Assembly (NCBI RefSeq): GCF_900103325.1
Contig: NZ_FMXM01000010.1
Coordinates: 62,001-126,000 of the forward strand
DNA from: Mesorhizobium qingshengii
Lineage (GTDB): Bacteria; Pseudomonadota; Alphaproteobacteria; Rhizobiales; Rhizobiaceae
Direction of reading: 5' to 3'
DNA length: 64,000 nucleotides
In this document: positions 18,715-27,983 of the stretch, one piece after another
How positions within the stretch are numbered: the stretch's first letter is position 1
Layout: each line of letters begins with the position of its first letter
Notes under the pieces: model-generated
What the model was told of the DNA's origin: nothing
Database searches by the model: none
What the model saw: only the letters and a program-made list of their open reading frames with translations
Program-made: the position numbers and the translations under genes

Positions 18715-19065
18715 ATGTCGATTGTGATGCGCCCGAGCCAGGCCTTGCGACTGTGGCAGCAAGTGATGCTGTCGCAGGTGCGCGAGGACGCGCCCGATCT
18801 GACCATGCGCCAGACGGCGATCCTGTTCACCATCTATCTCGATCCGCCGCCACACACGGTGCGCGGCCTCGCCGCTCGCCTCAATGTCACCAAGCCGGTG
18901 ATCACCCGCGCGCTTGATACGATGGGTGCATTGAAACTGGTGTCGCGCCATCGCGACGAGCTCGACAAGCGTAATGTTCTGATCAAGCGCACGGTCGAGG
19001 GCGCGCTCTTTGTCGAGCGCTTCGGCGATGGTATCATCGCCAAAGCCCACGAACTGCCGATTTAA
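18715..19065 (+). CDS. Small MarR-like winged-helix protein
   Basis: 116 residues with a recognisable MarR winged helix-turn-helix (MRQTAILFTIYLDPPPHTVRGLAARLNVTKPVITRALDTMGALKLVSRHRDELDKRNVLIKRTVEG). It is shorter than usual MarR proteins (about 140-150), with abbreviated dimerisation helices at both ends. Its stop codon TAA is contributed by the palindromic element at 19067-19111. Without that element it would end with TGA overlapping the start of the NlpC/P60 gene. Target and ligand are unknown; tight linkage to the peptidase suggests a joint role. Confidence 0.8.
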   Translation: MSIVMRPSQALRLWQQVMLSQVREDAPDLTMRQTAILFTIYLDPPPHTVRGLAARLNVTKPVITRALDTMGALKLVSRHRDELDKRNVLIKRTVEGALFVERFGDGIIAKAHELPI

Positions 19066-19066
19066 A

Positions 19067-19111
19067 GCATGATCCCAAAAAGTGGGAACCGGTTTTCGGA
19101 CAAGATCATGC
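19067..19111. repeat. Palindromic repeat element flanked by a 9-bp direct repeat
   Basis: An imperfect palindrome with arms GCATGATC / GATCATGC and inner AAAAAGTGGGAACCGG / TTTTCGG elements. TGCCGATTT occurs at 19055-19063 and again at 19133-19141, on either side of a 69-base segment holding this element, which looks like a target-site duplication. Related sequence is at 18618-18651, 49524-49552 and 53994-54041. Confidence 0.75.
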
Positions 19112-19139
19112 GCAAACAAAGTAAAGCAGAGTTGCCGAT

Positions 19140-20000
19140 TTGACCGCCAGGGATGCACGCCTTCACGCTTTCCGTTCCGATCTTGCCGATGCACGGCTGA
19201 AGGGCGAAGTTGTCGCCGACCGCTTCGTCGCCGGTCGCCCGGCGCGGATCACCGCATCCGTGGCAGATTTGCGCAAGGCGCCGCGACCGGATGCCGGCGT
19301 CAACACGCAACTCCTGTTCGGCGACGATGTCCTCGTCTTCGAGGTCTCCGAGGGCTGGGCCTGGGTTCAGGCCGAGCGCGATGACTATGTCGGCTACGTC
19401 GCCGACACCATGCTGGGCGGGCGGGACGATGCACCCACTCACATCGTGTCGGTGCCGCGCACCTTCCTCTATCCAGGTCCGGATCTGCGCTTCCCGATCG
19501 CGGGACAGCTGTCGATGGGATCGACTGTAACGGTGACGGGGTCTGCCGAAACACGCGGCACGCATTATGCCGTTCTGCCTTCCGGCGAGGCGATGATCGC
19601 AGGCCATTTGAGGCCGCTCAGTGATGTGGCCGTCGACTATGTTTCGGTGGCCGAGATGTTTGTCGGCACACCCTATCTCTGGGGCGGCACTTCCGGCTTC
19701 GGCATCGATTGCTCGGGCCTGGTGCAACTGGCGATGCGGATGGCCGGCAAAAACGTGCTGCGTGATTCCGACATGCAGGCGGCGACACTCGGTGAGCCGC
19801 TTGAACCGGGCCCTGATTTCTCGGGGCTGCGCCGCGGCGACCTGGTGTTCTGGAAAGGCCATGTCGCTGTCATGATCGACGCCGACACCATGATCCATGC
19901 CAATGGCCACACCATGCTGGTGTCACGCGAGGGGCTGAAGGACGCCGTCGCCCGCATCGGCTACCTCTATGGCGGCCCGACCGGCTTTCGGCGGCCTTGA
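19140..20000 (+). CDS. NlpC/P60 (C40) family cell-wall peptidase
   Basis: 286 residues. Two SH3-like segments (about residues 35-85 and 100-145) precede the C-terminal NlpC/P60 domain: Cys191 in GIDCSGLVQLAMRM, His241 in WKGHVAVMID, and HANGHTML for the third polar residue. These enzymes cleave gamma-D-glutamyl-meso-diaminopimelate bonds in peptidoglycan. There is no obvious signal peptide, so it may act on cytosolic muropeptides or be exported by another route. The start is a TTG at 19140, since no in-frame ATG occurs before the domain. TTG also fits the ancestral overlap with the MarR-like gene. Confidence 0.87.
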   Translation: MTARDARLHAFRSDLADARLKGEVVADRFVAGRPARITASVADLRKAPRPDAGVNTQLLFGDDVLVFEVSEGWAWVQAERDDYVGYVADTMLGGRDDAPTHIVSVPRTFLYPGPDLRFPIAGQLSMGSTVTVTGSAETRGTHYAVLPSGEAMIAGHLRPLSDVAVDYVSVAEMFVGTPYLWGGTSGFGIDCSGLVQLAMRMAGKNVLRDSDMQAATLGEPLEPGPDFSGLRRGDLVFWKGHVAVMIDADTMIHANGHTMLVSREGLKDAVARIGYLYGGPTGFRRP

Positions 20001-20050
20001 ATGCCTGTCGCCCAAAAGTGAGCACCGCTTTTGGGGTAACGACATGCATC
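20001..20050. repeat. Third copy of the catgtcg palindromic repeat
   Basis: It reads atgcctgtcgcccaaaag ... cttttggggtaacgacatgcat, with a CCAAAAG / CTTTTGG stem and ATG..TGTCG / CGACATGCAT ends, matching the two copies at 3789-3891. It lies in the gap between the NlpC/P60 and helicase genes. Confidence 0.7.
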
Positions 20051-20125
20051 AGCGAAAAAGCCCTTCGATCCCCTTTTGTTCCGATTTTTCTTGGCGATTG
20101 CCTGTCGTCGCGCTACCTCTGGCAC

Positions 20126-22660
20126 GTGACAGAGCAGCCGCGCCTTGCCCAACAGAATGCCACTGTGACCCTGCCCGAACCATTCATCAAATGGTTCGGC
20201 GAAAAGGGCTGGTCGCCGCGCGCCCACCAGCTCGAGTTGCTGGCGAGGGCTCAAGGTGGGCAATCGGTGTTGCTGATCGCGCCGACCGGAGCCGGCAAGA
20301 CGTTGGCCGGCTTCCTGCCTTCGCTGACCGAACTGGCCAATCGGCCAAGGCGAAAACCGGGCCAGGCGCATCGCGGCATCCACACGCTCTATATCTCACC
20401 GCTCAAGGCACTGGCCGTAGACATCGAGCGCAATCTCGGCAAGCCGGTGGAAGAGATCGGGCTGCCCGTCATCATTGAGACGCGCACCGGTGACACGCCC
20501 GCGCATAAGCGCCAGCGCCAGAAGCTGGTGCCGCCCGATATTCTGCTCACCACGCCCGAGCAACTGGCGTTGCTGATTGCGGCAGGCGATGCCGGGCGCT
20601 TCTTCGAGGACTTGCGCTACGTCGTGCTCGACGAACTGCATTCGCTGGTGACGTCGAAACGCGGACATCTGCTGGCGCTTGGGCTGGCGCGGCTTCGCAG
20701 CTTTGTCCCCGGCCTGCAGACAATCGGGCTGTCGGCGACGGTGGCAGAACCGGACGAGTTGCGGCGCTGGCTGGTCAGCCAGAATCCACCGGGCGACATG
20801 GCCGAAATGATTGTCGTCACGGGCGGTGCGAAACCCGAAATCTCCATCCTCGATTCGGAAGAGCGCGTGCCGTGGGCAGGGCATTCGGCCCGCTACGCCA
20901 CGCCGGAAATCTACCGCGAGATCAAGCGCCACAAGACGACCCTGCTGTTCGTCAACACCCGCAGCCAGGCGGAGTTGCTGTTCCAGGAATTGTGGCGGGT
21001 CAACGAGGACACTTTGCCGATCGCGCTGCATCACGGCTCGCTCGACGTCGCTCAGCGCCGGCGGGTCGAAAAGGCGATGGGCGAGAACGCGCTGCGCGCC
21101 ATCGTCGCCACCTCGACGCTCGACCTCGGCATCGACTGGGGGGATGTTGATCTCGTCGTCCATGTAGGCGCACCTAAGGGGGCGAGCCGGCTGGCGCAGC
21201 GTATCGGCCGCGCCAACCACCGTATGGACGAACCGTCCAAGGCGATCCTCATCCCGGCTAATCGTTTCGAGGTGCTGGAATGCCGGGCAGCGCTCGATGC
21301 CAATTATCTGGGCGCGCAGGATACGCCGCCGCTCGTCAATGGCGGCCTCGATGTGCTGGCGCAACATATCCTGGGCTGCGCCTGTGGCGCGCCGTTCCGC
21401 GCCGATGATCTGTTCGAGGAAGTGCGAACGGCGGCACCCTATGCCAGTCTTGATCGGCCGACCTTCGACCGCGTCATCGATTTCGTCGCCACCGGGGGCT
21501 ATGCGCTGAAGAACTACGAGCGCTATGCCCGTATCCGGTTGAATAAGGACGGGTTGTGGCGGGTGTCCAATCCGCGTGTTGCCCAGCAATACAGACTGAA
21601 TGTCGGCACCATCATCGAAGTGCCGGCGCTCAATGTGCGTTACGTCCAGGCCGGCAGCAAGGGCGCGGCTTCACGCGGCGGCCGGGTCCTCGGCAAGATC
21701 GAGGAGGCCTTCCTCGAAACCTTGACGCATGGCGACACTTTCATGTTCGCCGGCAAGATCCTGCGTTTCGAGGGCATCCGCGAGAATGAGTGCTTCGTGT
21801 CGAACGCACCCGGCAGCGACGCCAAGGTGCCTTACTACGGTGGTGGCAAATTCCCGCTTTCGACCTACCTCGCCGAGCAGGTCCGTATCATGCTGGACGA
21901 CCCGCAGCGCTGGAAGAAGCTGCCGGAACAGGTGGCCGATTGGCTGCGGTTTCAGGCCGACAAATCGGTGCTGCCCAAACGCGATGACCTGCTGATCGAG
22001 ACCTTTCCACGCGGCAACCGCCATTATCTGGTGGCCTATCCGTTCGAGGGAAGACTGGCCCACCAGACGCTAGGCATGTTGCTCACACGCCGTCTCGACC
22101 GGGCGGGAGCCAGGCCGCTCGGCTTTGTCGCCACCGACTATGCACTGGCCATATGGTCACTAGGCGACATGGGCGCGATGTTCAAAGCCGGGAAACCTTC
22201 GCTCAGTGCGCTTTTCGACCAGGATATGCTGGGCGATGACCTCGAAGCCTGGCTGGCGGACAGTTGGCTTCTCAAGCGCACCTTCCGCAATTGCGCGCTG
22301 ATCTCGGGCCTGATCGAAAAACGTCACCCGGGCCAGGAGAAAAGCGGCCGTCAGGTCACTGTGTCGACCGACCTGATCTACGATGTGCTGCGCAGCCATG
22401 AGCCGGACCACATCCTGCTTCAGGCGACACGCGCCGATGCGGCGACCGGTCTGCTCGATGTCAGCAGACTCGGCGACATGCTCTCGCGCATCCAGGGTCG
22501 AATCATGCATAAGAATCTCGAACAGATATCGCCACTTGCCGTGCCGATCATGCTCGAGATCGGCAAGATGCCGGTGAACGGCGAAGCCGATGAAACGCTG
22601 CTGATGGATGCGGCGACGCTGGTCGAGGAAGCCATGGGACCGGGGATGATCGAGGAATGA
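20126..22660 (+). CDS. Ligase-associated DEXH-box DNA helicase (Lhr-like)
   Basis: 844 residues. Superfamily 2 motifs are visible: Walker A APTGAGKTLAG, YISPLKALAVD, TTPEQLALL, DELH (motif II), GLSATVAEPDELRRWL, then the second RecA-like domain LLFVNTRSQAELLFQELW, ATSTLDLGIDWGDVDLVVHVGAPKGASRLAQRIGRANHR, then a long Lhr-type C-terminal region. The open frame extends to 19997, but that part covers the palindromic repeat, so I prefer the GTG at 20126. These helicases pair with the PdeM phosphoesterase (overlapping by four bases here) and usually with an ATP-dependent ligase and exonuclease in a DNA-repair cassette. Those two are not in this window. Confidence 0.92.
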   Translation: MTEQPRLAQQNATVTLPEPFIKWFGEKGWSPRAHQLELLARAQGGQSVLLIAPTGAGKTLAGFLPSLTELANRPRRKPGQAHRGIHTLYISPLKALAVDIERNLGKPVEEIGLPVIIETRTGDTPAHKRQRQKLVPPDILLTTPEQLALLIAAGDAGRFFEDLRYVVLDELHSLVTSKRGHLLALGLARLRSFVPGLQTIGLSATVAEPDELRRWLVSQNPPGDMAEMIVVTGGAKPEISILDSEERVPWAGHSARYATPEIYREIKRHKTTLLFVNTRSQAELLFQELWRVNEDTLPIALHHGSLDVAQRRRVEKAMGENALRAIVATSTLDLGIDWGDVDLVVHVGAPKGASRLAQRIGRANHRMDEPSKAILIPANRFEVLECRAALDANYLGAQDTPPLVNGGLDVLAQHILGCACGAPFRADDLFEEVRTAAPYASLDRPTFDRVIDFVATGGYALKNYERYARIRLNKDGLWRVSNPRVAQQYRLNVGTIIEVPALNVRYVQAGSKGAASRGGRVLGKIEEAFLETLTHGDTFMFAGKILRFEGIRENECFVSNAPGSDAKVPYYGGGKFPLSTYLAEQVRIMLDDPQRWKKLPEQVADWLRFQADKSVLPKRDDLLIETFPRGNRHYLVAYPFEGRLAHQTLGMLLTRRLDRAGARPLGFVATDYALAIWSLGDMGAMFKAGKPSLSALFDQDMLGDDLEAWLADSWLLKRTFRNCALISGLIEKRHPGQEKSGRQVTVSTDLIYDVLRSHEPDHILLQATRADAATGLLDVSRLGDMLSRIQGRIMHKNLEQISPLAVPIMLEIGKMPVNGEADETLLMDAATLVEEAMGPGMIEE

Positions 22661-23373
22661 ATTTTTCGCTGGCGCGCGCATCGCTGATTGCCGAGGCCGA
22701 CCTTGTCGGCATCGCCGGCGAACGCGCGGTCTGCGACCCGCGCGGCGTGCTCTATTTTCCCGAGTTCAGGCTGCTGGCGGTATCGGACCTGCATCTGGAA
22801 AAAGGCTCGTCGCTGGCACGACGCGGTGCGCTGATCCCGCCCTACGACACCGGCGCGACCTTGCTCAGATTGCAGGCCGTTATCGCCGACTACCAGCCGT
22901 CGATCGTCATCAGCCTGGGCGACAGTTTTCACGATGGCGGTGGCGCCGAGCGCATGCATGCCAGCTTCCGCGAGCGGCTGGAAGCGCTGATATCAGGCCG
23001 TGACTGGTTCTGGGTCGCCGGCAATCATGATCCGGAAGCGCCTGCAGACCTGCCTGGTGAGACAGTGAGCGAACTCGCCATTGGCTCGCTGCTGTTCCGG
23101 CACGAGCCATCGAAGGTGCGCATCGAAGGCGAAATATCGGGCCACCTGCACCCCTGCGCCCGCATCGTGCAGCGCGGCCGCTCGGTGCGGCGGCGCTGCT
23201 TTGCCGGCGACGGTGGCCGCATGATCATGCCGGCCTTCGGCGCCTATACCGGCTCGCTCAACGTGCTCGACCGCGCCTATGCCGGGCTGTTCCGGCTGGA
23301 AACGCTGATGGCCTACATGCTTGGCGCCGACCGCATCTTTGCCATCTCGCGGTCGATGCTGCGACCCGGCTGA
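22657..23373 (+). CDS. pdeM: Ligase-associated metallophosphoesterase/endonuclease PdeM
   Basis: 238 residues of the calcineurin-like phosphoesterase fold. Metal-binding motifs: AVSDLHLEKG, SLGDSFHDG, VAGNHDPE and SGHLHPCARI. Family members in the helicase-linked group act as DNA phosphodiesterases in damage response. The ATG overlaps the helicase stop codon by four bases, so the two are translationally coupled. Confidence 0.9.
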   Translation: MNFSLARASLIAEADLVGIAGERAVCDPRGVLYFPEFRLLAVSDLHLEKGSSLARRGALIPPYDTGATLLRLQAVIADYQPSIVISLGDSFHDGGGAERMHASFRERLEALISGRDWFWVAGNHDPEAPADLPGETVSELAIGSLLFRHEPSKVRIEGEISGHLHPCARIVQRGRSVRRRCFAGDGGRMIMPAFGAYTGSLNVLDRAYAGLFRLETLMAYMLGADRIFAISRSMLRPG

Positions 23374-23380
23374 AACAGCG

Positions 23381-24316
23381 CTACCTTCCGTAATAGAGCA
23401 TGACGGTGTGCTTCGCCTCGGCGAAGAACAGCCAGCGTTCGACCAGCATGCCGGAGAGCTGAGCGATCGCGGCAAGAACCGAAAGCACCGCCGCGAAGGA
23501 CCACGGCAAGGCGAATGTGGCGGAGAGCAGCAGGACGGGCAAGGCGAAGGCCAGAACCTGCGTAATCTGGCGCAGCCGCGCGCTGTGCTTGCGCGCGATG
23601 CGAAACCCCATTTCCTTGAGCAGGTAGTTTTCCTCGGTATGCGGCCATTCCAGCGAGCGCACCGTGCCGCCCACCAGTCCTGTCGCGGTGTTGGCGGTGG
23701 TTGGGATCTCTAGCGCGTCGTTGTATCGCCATGTCGCCAGCTTCCAGCCCCAGCCGAGCAAGGTCAGCAGTAAGCAAGCCACCAGAAGCATTTTCGAACC
23801 GACGGCAAAACCCTGCAGCAGCGCATTCAAGAGCACGCTGCCGGTCATTGCCGAGAAGATGAGATAGCCGGGCAGGGTGAAGCGGCTGTGCCACTGGGCG
23901 ATCGGCTTCAGCGACGCATAGATCATGCCCGTGGTGCAGACGGTGATGACCGCACCACAGGCCGCCACCAACCCGGCGATGCCGACCCAGTCACCGGTCT
24001 TGCCGAGCGCGACCCAGCCAATGCCGAACAGTCCTGCCGGCACGAAGGTGGCGACCGAGGCGACACCTTCGCGCGACAGCCATGAACTGCGCCACTGCGA
24101 GAACGCCCGCCAGGCGCGCTCTGGCCGGCCGAGATGGCCGGTCGAGGACAACAGTCCCGCCGCGATCAGCCCAAGAGCCAGCCCCATGCCGATGAAGCCC
24201 AGCCAGAAATCGGGCGGGATGATCTGGAACCCTCCGAGCATACCCAGTAGCGCCAACAGGCCGTAGCCGGCGCCCGTGGCGGTGGTGAAGAAGACGACGG
24301 AGAAGGCTGGATGCAT
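23381..24316 (-). CDS. soeC: Membrane anchor subunit, DmsC/SoeC-like
   Basis: 311 residues with about eight predicted membrane helices (e.g. FVLLALLGMLGGF-like N-terminal segments, IGMGLALGLIAAGLLSST, LVAACGAVITVCTTGMIYA, LPVLLLSATFALPW). It is of the DmsC family that anchors a cytoplasmic molybdoenzyme and passes electrons to or from quinone. The SoeC assignment rests on gene order A-B-C and the relatedness of the catalytic subunit. The start at 24316 (MHPAFSVVFFTT) lies 5 bases after soeB. The 3' end converges closely with pdeM (7-base gap). Confidence 0.72.
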   Translation of the reverse strand: MHPAFSVVFFTTATGAGYGLLALLGMLGGFQIIPPDFWLGFIGMGLALGLIAAGLLSSTGHLGRPERAWRAFSQWRSSWLSREGVASVATFVPAGLFGIGWVALGKTGDWVGIAGLVAACGAVITVCTTGMIYASLKPIAQWHSRFTLPGYLIFSAMTGSVLLNALLQGFAVGSKMLLVACLLLTLLGWGWKLATWRYNDALEIPTTANTATGLVGGTVRSLEWPHTEENYLLKEMGFRIARKHSARLRQITQVLAFALPVLLLSATFALPWSFAAVLSVLAAIAQLSGMLVERWLFFAEAKHTVMLYYGR

Positions 24317-24321
24317 GGATG

Positions 24322-25056
24322 TCAGTTCGAAAGCATGCGGTCGACCCAGCCGAGGAAGCCGCCTTCGGTCCGCACCGGCTCCAGCGCCGGGGCGGGCACC
24401 GATGCGGCGCGTTGCGTATGAGCGCGCGGCGGCAGGTATTTGTTGGTCGGCTGATAGCCGAGCTCCGGCATCAGGTCGACGCCGCCACGCTCCGCCACCA
24501 GTTGCGAGACCGCCGACAGGGGATCGCCGAGATCGCCGAAATGTCGGGCACTGGTCGGGCAAGCGGCGACGCAGGCCGGCACGCGGTCTTCCTCGGCCAG
24601 ATTGTCATTGTAGATCCGGTCGACGCACAGCGTGCATTTCTTCATAACCCCGACATCGGTGTCGAATTCGCGCGCCCCATAGGGGCAGGCCCAGCTGCAC
24701 AATTTACAGCCGATGCACTTGTCCTCGTCGATCAGCACGATGCCGTCCGAGGCCCGCTTGTAGGAGGCGCCGGTCGGGCAGACGGTGACGCAGGCCGGCG
24801 TCTCGCAATGCAGGCAGGAACGCGGGAAATTGACCGTGCGCCCGCCCATCTCGGTGGTGTGCTCATAAGCGTGTACGCGGTTGAACCAGACGCCGTCGAC
24901 AGTGCCGCCATAGGGATCAATGTCGGTCAGCGGCGCCATGTGGCCGCCGGTGTTCCACTCCTTGCAAGCGGTGACGCAGGCCTGGCAGCCAACGCAGGTG
25001 TCGAGGTCGATGACGAGGCCGAGCTTCTTGCCGCCTTGACTGGGCAGACAGGTCAT
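24322..25056 (-). CDS. soeB: Four-cluster [4Fe-4S] electron transfer subunit, SoeB/DmsB-like
   Basis: 244 residues with four ferredoxin-type Cys clusters: CVGCQACVTAC, CLHCETPACVTVC, CIGCKLCSWAC with KKCTLC, and ACVAAC. This is the classic iron-sulfur wire subunit of the DmsB family, transferring electrons between the molybdenum subunit and the membrane anchor. The start at 25056 (MTCLPSQ) overlaps the soeA stop by four bases (ATGA), and soeC follows after 5 bases, so all three form one operon. Confidence 0.85.
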   Translation of the reverse strand: MTCLPSQGGKKLGLVIDLDTCVGCQACVTACKEWNTGGHMAPLTDIDPYGGTVDGVWFNRVHAYEHTTEMGGRTVNFPRSCLHCETPACVTVCPTGASYKRASDGIVLIDEDKCIGCKLCSWACPYGAREFDTDVGVMKKCTLCVDRIYNDNLAEEDRVPACVAACPTSARHFGDLGDPLSAVSQLVAERGGVDLMPELGYQPTNKYLPPRAHTQRAASVPAPALEPVRTEGGFLGWVDRMLSN

Positions 25057-27983
25057 TCGGCCGCCTCCCTTGCCCCGCGGAATTCTGCGCCGAAAGTCAG
25101 CTTGTCCGGCGAGGGCTCGAAATGCGGCGGCCGCCGGAAGCGCTCGAATTGCGGCTCGGTAAAGCCAGCCTCTTCCGCCGGGCATTTGACGATGCGCACG
25201 CGCAGATCAAACCATGCCGCCTGGCCGGTGACAGGATCGGAATTCGAATAGCGCTTGCCGTTGGCGTCGGCCGTGGTCTGGTCGCCGATGATGTGGTTGA
25301 GCAGGAAGCCGCGGTTGGATTCGGCCGCATCGTCCTTCAGCCCCCAGCTGCCGCGTCTTTTGCCGATCGCATTCCAGGTCCAGACCGTGCTTTCGTTCAC
25401 CCCGTCGACCAGCTTGATCTGCCCCTTCACTCTGCCGTTGATACTTTCGATCCACACCCAGTCGTCATCGACCAGGCCGAGACCGGCAGCCGTCCGGTGA
25501 TGCACGAACAGCCGGTTTTGGCTGGTGATCTGCCGCAGCCACGCATTCTGCGAGCCCCAGGAGTGATACATGTGCATCGGCCGCTGCGTCAGCGCGTGCA
25601 GGGGATATTTCTCAAGATCGATGACCGCCTCCTCGAATGGCATGTACCAGAACGGCAACGGGTCCATGTAGGTCTCGATACGCGGGCGATCGCCCTGTGG
25701 TGGCAGCACGCGGCCATGGCCGCGTGCTGCCAGGCGGAAGCGCTGCAACGGCTCGGAATAGAGCTGGAAGATGATCGGCTCCGCCTTGGGGATGAAGCCC
25801 ATGCTCTCGGCGAAGTCGAGATAGGAGCGGTTGGCCATCTTGTAGTAGCGCTGGTCGTCCGCGAAATCGTGATGCCAGAAGCCGCCATTGTCGATGTAGC
25901 GCTGCAACTGTTCAGGATTGGCCTCGCCCTTGCCGATCGCGGCGCCGTCCTTGCCGCGCCAGCCGGCAAGCGGCCCGATGCCGGGCGTCCGCTCATGATT
26001 GACGATGTAGTCGGCATAGTCGCGATATTTGGCCGAGCCGTCCTCATCGACCAAACCGGGCAGGCCGAGCCGTGCGCCGAGCTCGATCAGCACCGACTGG
26101 AACGGCCGGACGTCGCGGTCCGGCTCGACGACGGGATGGCGGATGGCGTCGCCCGGTCCGTCGGCGTGGCTGATCGGCCGGTCGAGCAGGCTGATGCAGT
26201 CGTGGCGCTCGAGATAGGTTGTGTCCGGCAGCACCAGGTCGGCAAATGGCACGGTCTCGGAATAGTAGGCGTCGGAATAGATGATGAAGGGGATCTTGTA
26301 GTTGCCGGCGTCATCGCTGTCGGTCAGCATCGCGATGGTCTCGACGGTGTTCATCGAGGAATTCCACGCCATGTTCGACATGTACATCATCAGCGTGTCG
26401 ATCCTGTAGGGATCGCCGGCCCAGGCATTGCGGATGACGGTGTGCATTAGCCCGTGTGCTGCCAGCGGCGCATCCCACGAATAGGCCTTGTCGATACGGG
26501 TTGGCGTGCCGGCCTCATCGACCAGCAGGTCTTCCGGCCCGCAGACGAAACCGAGCGGCATGCCGTCGAGCGGAGTCATCGGCTTGACGGTCTTGCCCGA
26601 AGGCTTCGGACCCGGCGGCGCCGATCTGGGGTAGGGCGGCTTGAAGCGGAAGCCGCCGGGGACATCCACCGTGCCGAGAAGCACCTGAAGCAGATGGATG
26701 GCGCGGCACGTATGAAAACCGTTCGAATGGGCGGAGATGCCGCGCATGGCGTGCATCGAAACAGGCCGGCCCTTGATCGTCTCATGCCGGCGCCCGGCCC
26801 AGTCGGTCCACGCCACCGGCAGTTCGATCGTCTGTTCGAAGGCGACATGGGCAAGTTCGGCTGCGATCCTGCGGATCGTATCGGCGGGGATACCGCAACG
26901 CTTGGCGACCGCATCGGGTGCATAGCTCCCGTCGAGGTAACGGTCGGCAATGAGCTGGAACACTGGCGTGCAACGGCGGCCATCGACGGTGAAACTACCG
27001 GTCAGCGCCGGCTTGGCGCTGGCATCGGTGGCGCTGACCGGCGTCTTCGCCACCCTGTCCCAGGTCAGCGGATTGCCATCGGCGTCTCGCACGAACAGCC
27101 CGTCATCGGCTGCACCCGCCTCCTGCACCACGAGCACATGAGCATTGGTATATCGGAGCAAATAATCGAGATCGACGCGCCCGGCCTTCAGCAGTTCATG
27201 GATGAGCGCGAACACGAACAGGCCGTCTGTGCCGGGGCGGATGCCGATCCAGTCATCGGCAATCGCATTGTAGCCGGTGCGGCACGGGTTGATCGACACC
27301 ACCTTGGCGCCGCGCGCCTTGAGCTTGCCCAAGCCGATCTTGATCGGGTTGGAATCATGATCCTCGGCGACGCCGAACAGCATGAAATATCTGGTGTTGT
27401 CCCAGTCGGGCTCACCGAACTCCCAGAACGAACCGCCGATCGTATAGAGGCCCCCGGCCGCCATGTTCACCGAGCAGAAGCCGCCATGGGCGGCGAAATT
27501 TGGCGTACCGAACTGGCTCGCCCACCAGCCGGTCAAGGACTGCGACTGGTCGCGCCCGGTGAAGAAGGCGAGCTTTTTCGGGTCGGTCTGTCGGATGGCG
27601 GAGAGTCGTTCCGTCGCGATCGAAAACGCTTCCTCCCACTCGATCTCGCGGAACTCACCCGAGCCGCGCGGCCCGGTGCGTAGCAGCGGCTTCTTCAGCC
27701 TGGCCGGGCTGTAATGCTGCATGATTCCGGAACTGCCCTTGCCGCAGATCACGCCACGATTGACCGGATGGTCCTTGTTGCCGTTGATGTAGCGGACCTT
27801 GCCGTCCTTGATGTGCACATCGATGCCGCAGCGGCAGGCGCACATGTAGCAGGTCGTCTTGGCGATGCTGTCGGAAATACTTGGTGATGTGTCGACGCCG
27901 TCGCCCTCGTCGGGCGCGCGCGTGTCGGCAAGCGGGCGCTGCGATGGGGACGAATTCGCGCCGCGCGGCGGTCCTTGCATCAT
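25053..27983 (-). CDS. soeA: Molybdopterin oxidoreductase catalytic subunit, probable sulfite dehydrogenase SoeA
   Basis: About 976 residues. The N-terminal [4Fe-4S] motif is CYMCACRCGI ... GVICGKG; a conserved Cys in HGGFCSVNMAAGG is the likely Mo ligand; the C-terminal molybdopterin-dinucleotide domain includes RPMHMYHSWGSQNAWLRQITSQN. There is no twin-arginine signal, so it is cytoplasmic, as known for SoeABC, which oxidises sulfite and feeds electrons to quinone. A sulfur-handling role fits the TauE/SafE-like exporter nearby. Other members of the family reduce or oxidise different substrates, so the substrate is inferred. Starts at 27983 and 27980 are adjacent ATGs with only weak ribosome-binding sites. 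Confidence 0.72.
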   Translation of the reverse strand: MMQGPPRGANSSPSQRPLADTRAPDEGDGVDTSPSISDSIAKTTCYMCACRCGIDVHIKDGKVRYINGNKDHPVNRGVICGKGSSGIMQHYSPARLKKPLLRTGPRGSGEFREIEWEEAFSIATERLSAIRQTDPKKLAFFTGRDQSQSLTGWWASQFGTPNFAAHGGFCSVNMAAGGLYTIGGSFWEFGEPDWDNTRYFMLFGVAEDHDSNPIKIGLGKLKARGAKVVSINPCRTGYNAIADDWIGIRPGTDGLFVFALIHELLKAGRVDLDYLLRYTNAHVLVVQEAGAADDGLFVRDADGNPLTWDRVAKTPVSATDASAKPALTGSFTVDGRRCTPVFQLIADRYLDGSYAPDAVAKRCGIPADTIRRIAAELAHVAFEQTIELPVAWTDWAGRRHETIKGRPVSMHAMRGISAHSNGFHTCRAIHLLQVLLGTVDVPGGFRFKPPYPRSAPPGPKPSGKTVKPMTPLDGMPLGFVCGPEDLLVDEAGTPTRIDKAYSWDAPLAAHGLMHTVIRNAWAGDPYRIDTLMMYMSNMAWNSSMNTVETIAMLTDSDDAGNYKIPFIIYSDAYYSETVPFADLVLPDTTYLERHDCISLLDRPISHADGPGDAIRHPVVEPDRDVRPFQSVLIELGARLGLPGLVDEDGSAKYRDYADYIVNHERTPGIGPLAGWRGKDGAAIGKGEANPEQLQRYIDNGGFWHHDFADDQRYYKMANRSYLDFAESMGFIPKAEPIIFQLYSEPLQRFRLAARGHGRVLPPQGDRPRIETYMDPLPFWYMPFEEAVIDLEKYPLHALTQRPMHMYHSWGSQNAWLRQITSQNRLFVHHRTAAGLGLVDDDWVWIESINGRVKGQIKLVDGVNESTVWTWNAIGKRRGSWGLKDDAAESNRGFLLNHIIGDQTTADANGKRYSNSDPVTGQAAWFDLRVRIVKCPAEEAGFTEPQFERFRRPPHFEPSPDKLTFGAEFRGAREAAE

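Noticed and set aside
19997-20125. Upstream extension of the helicase frame to 19997
   Set aside because: This part translates a dispersed palindromic repeat and has no domain; the GTG at 20126 gives the family length.
25122-27683. Long plus-strand frames opposite soeA (25122-26450 and 26454-27683)
   Set aside because: They are mirror frames of a GC-rich gene with full molybdoenzyme motifs on the other strand.
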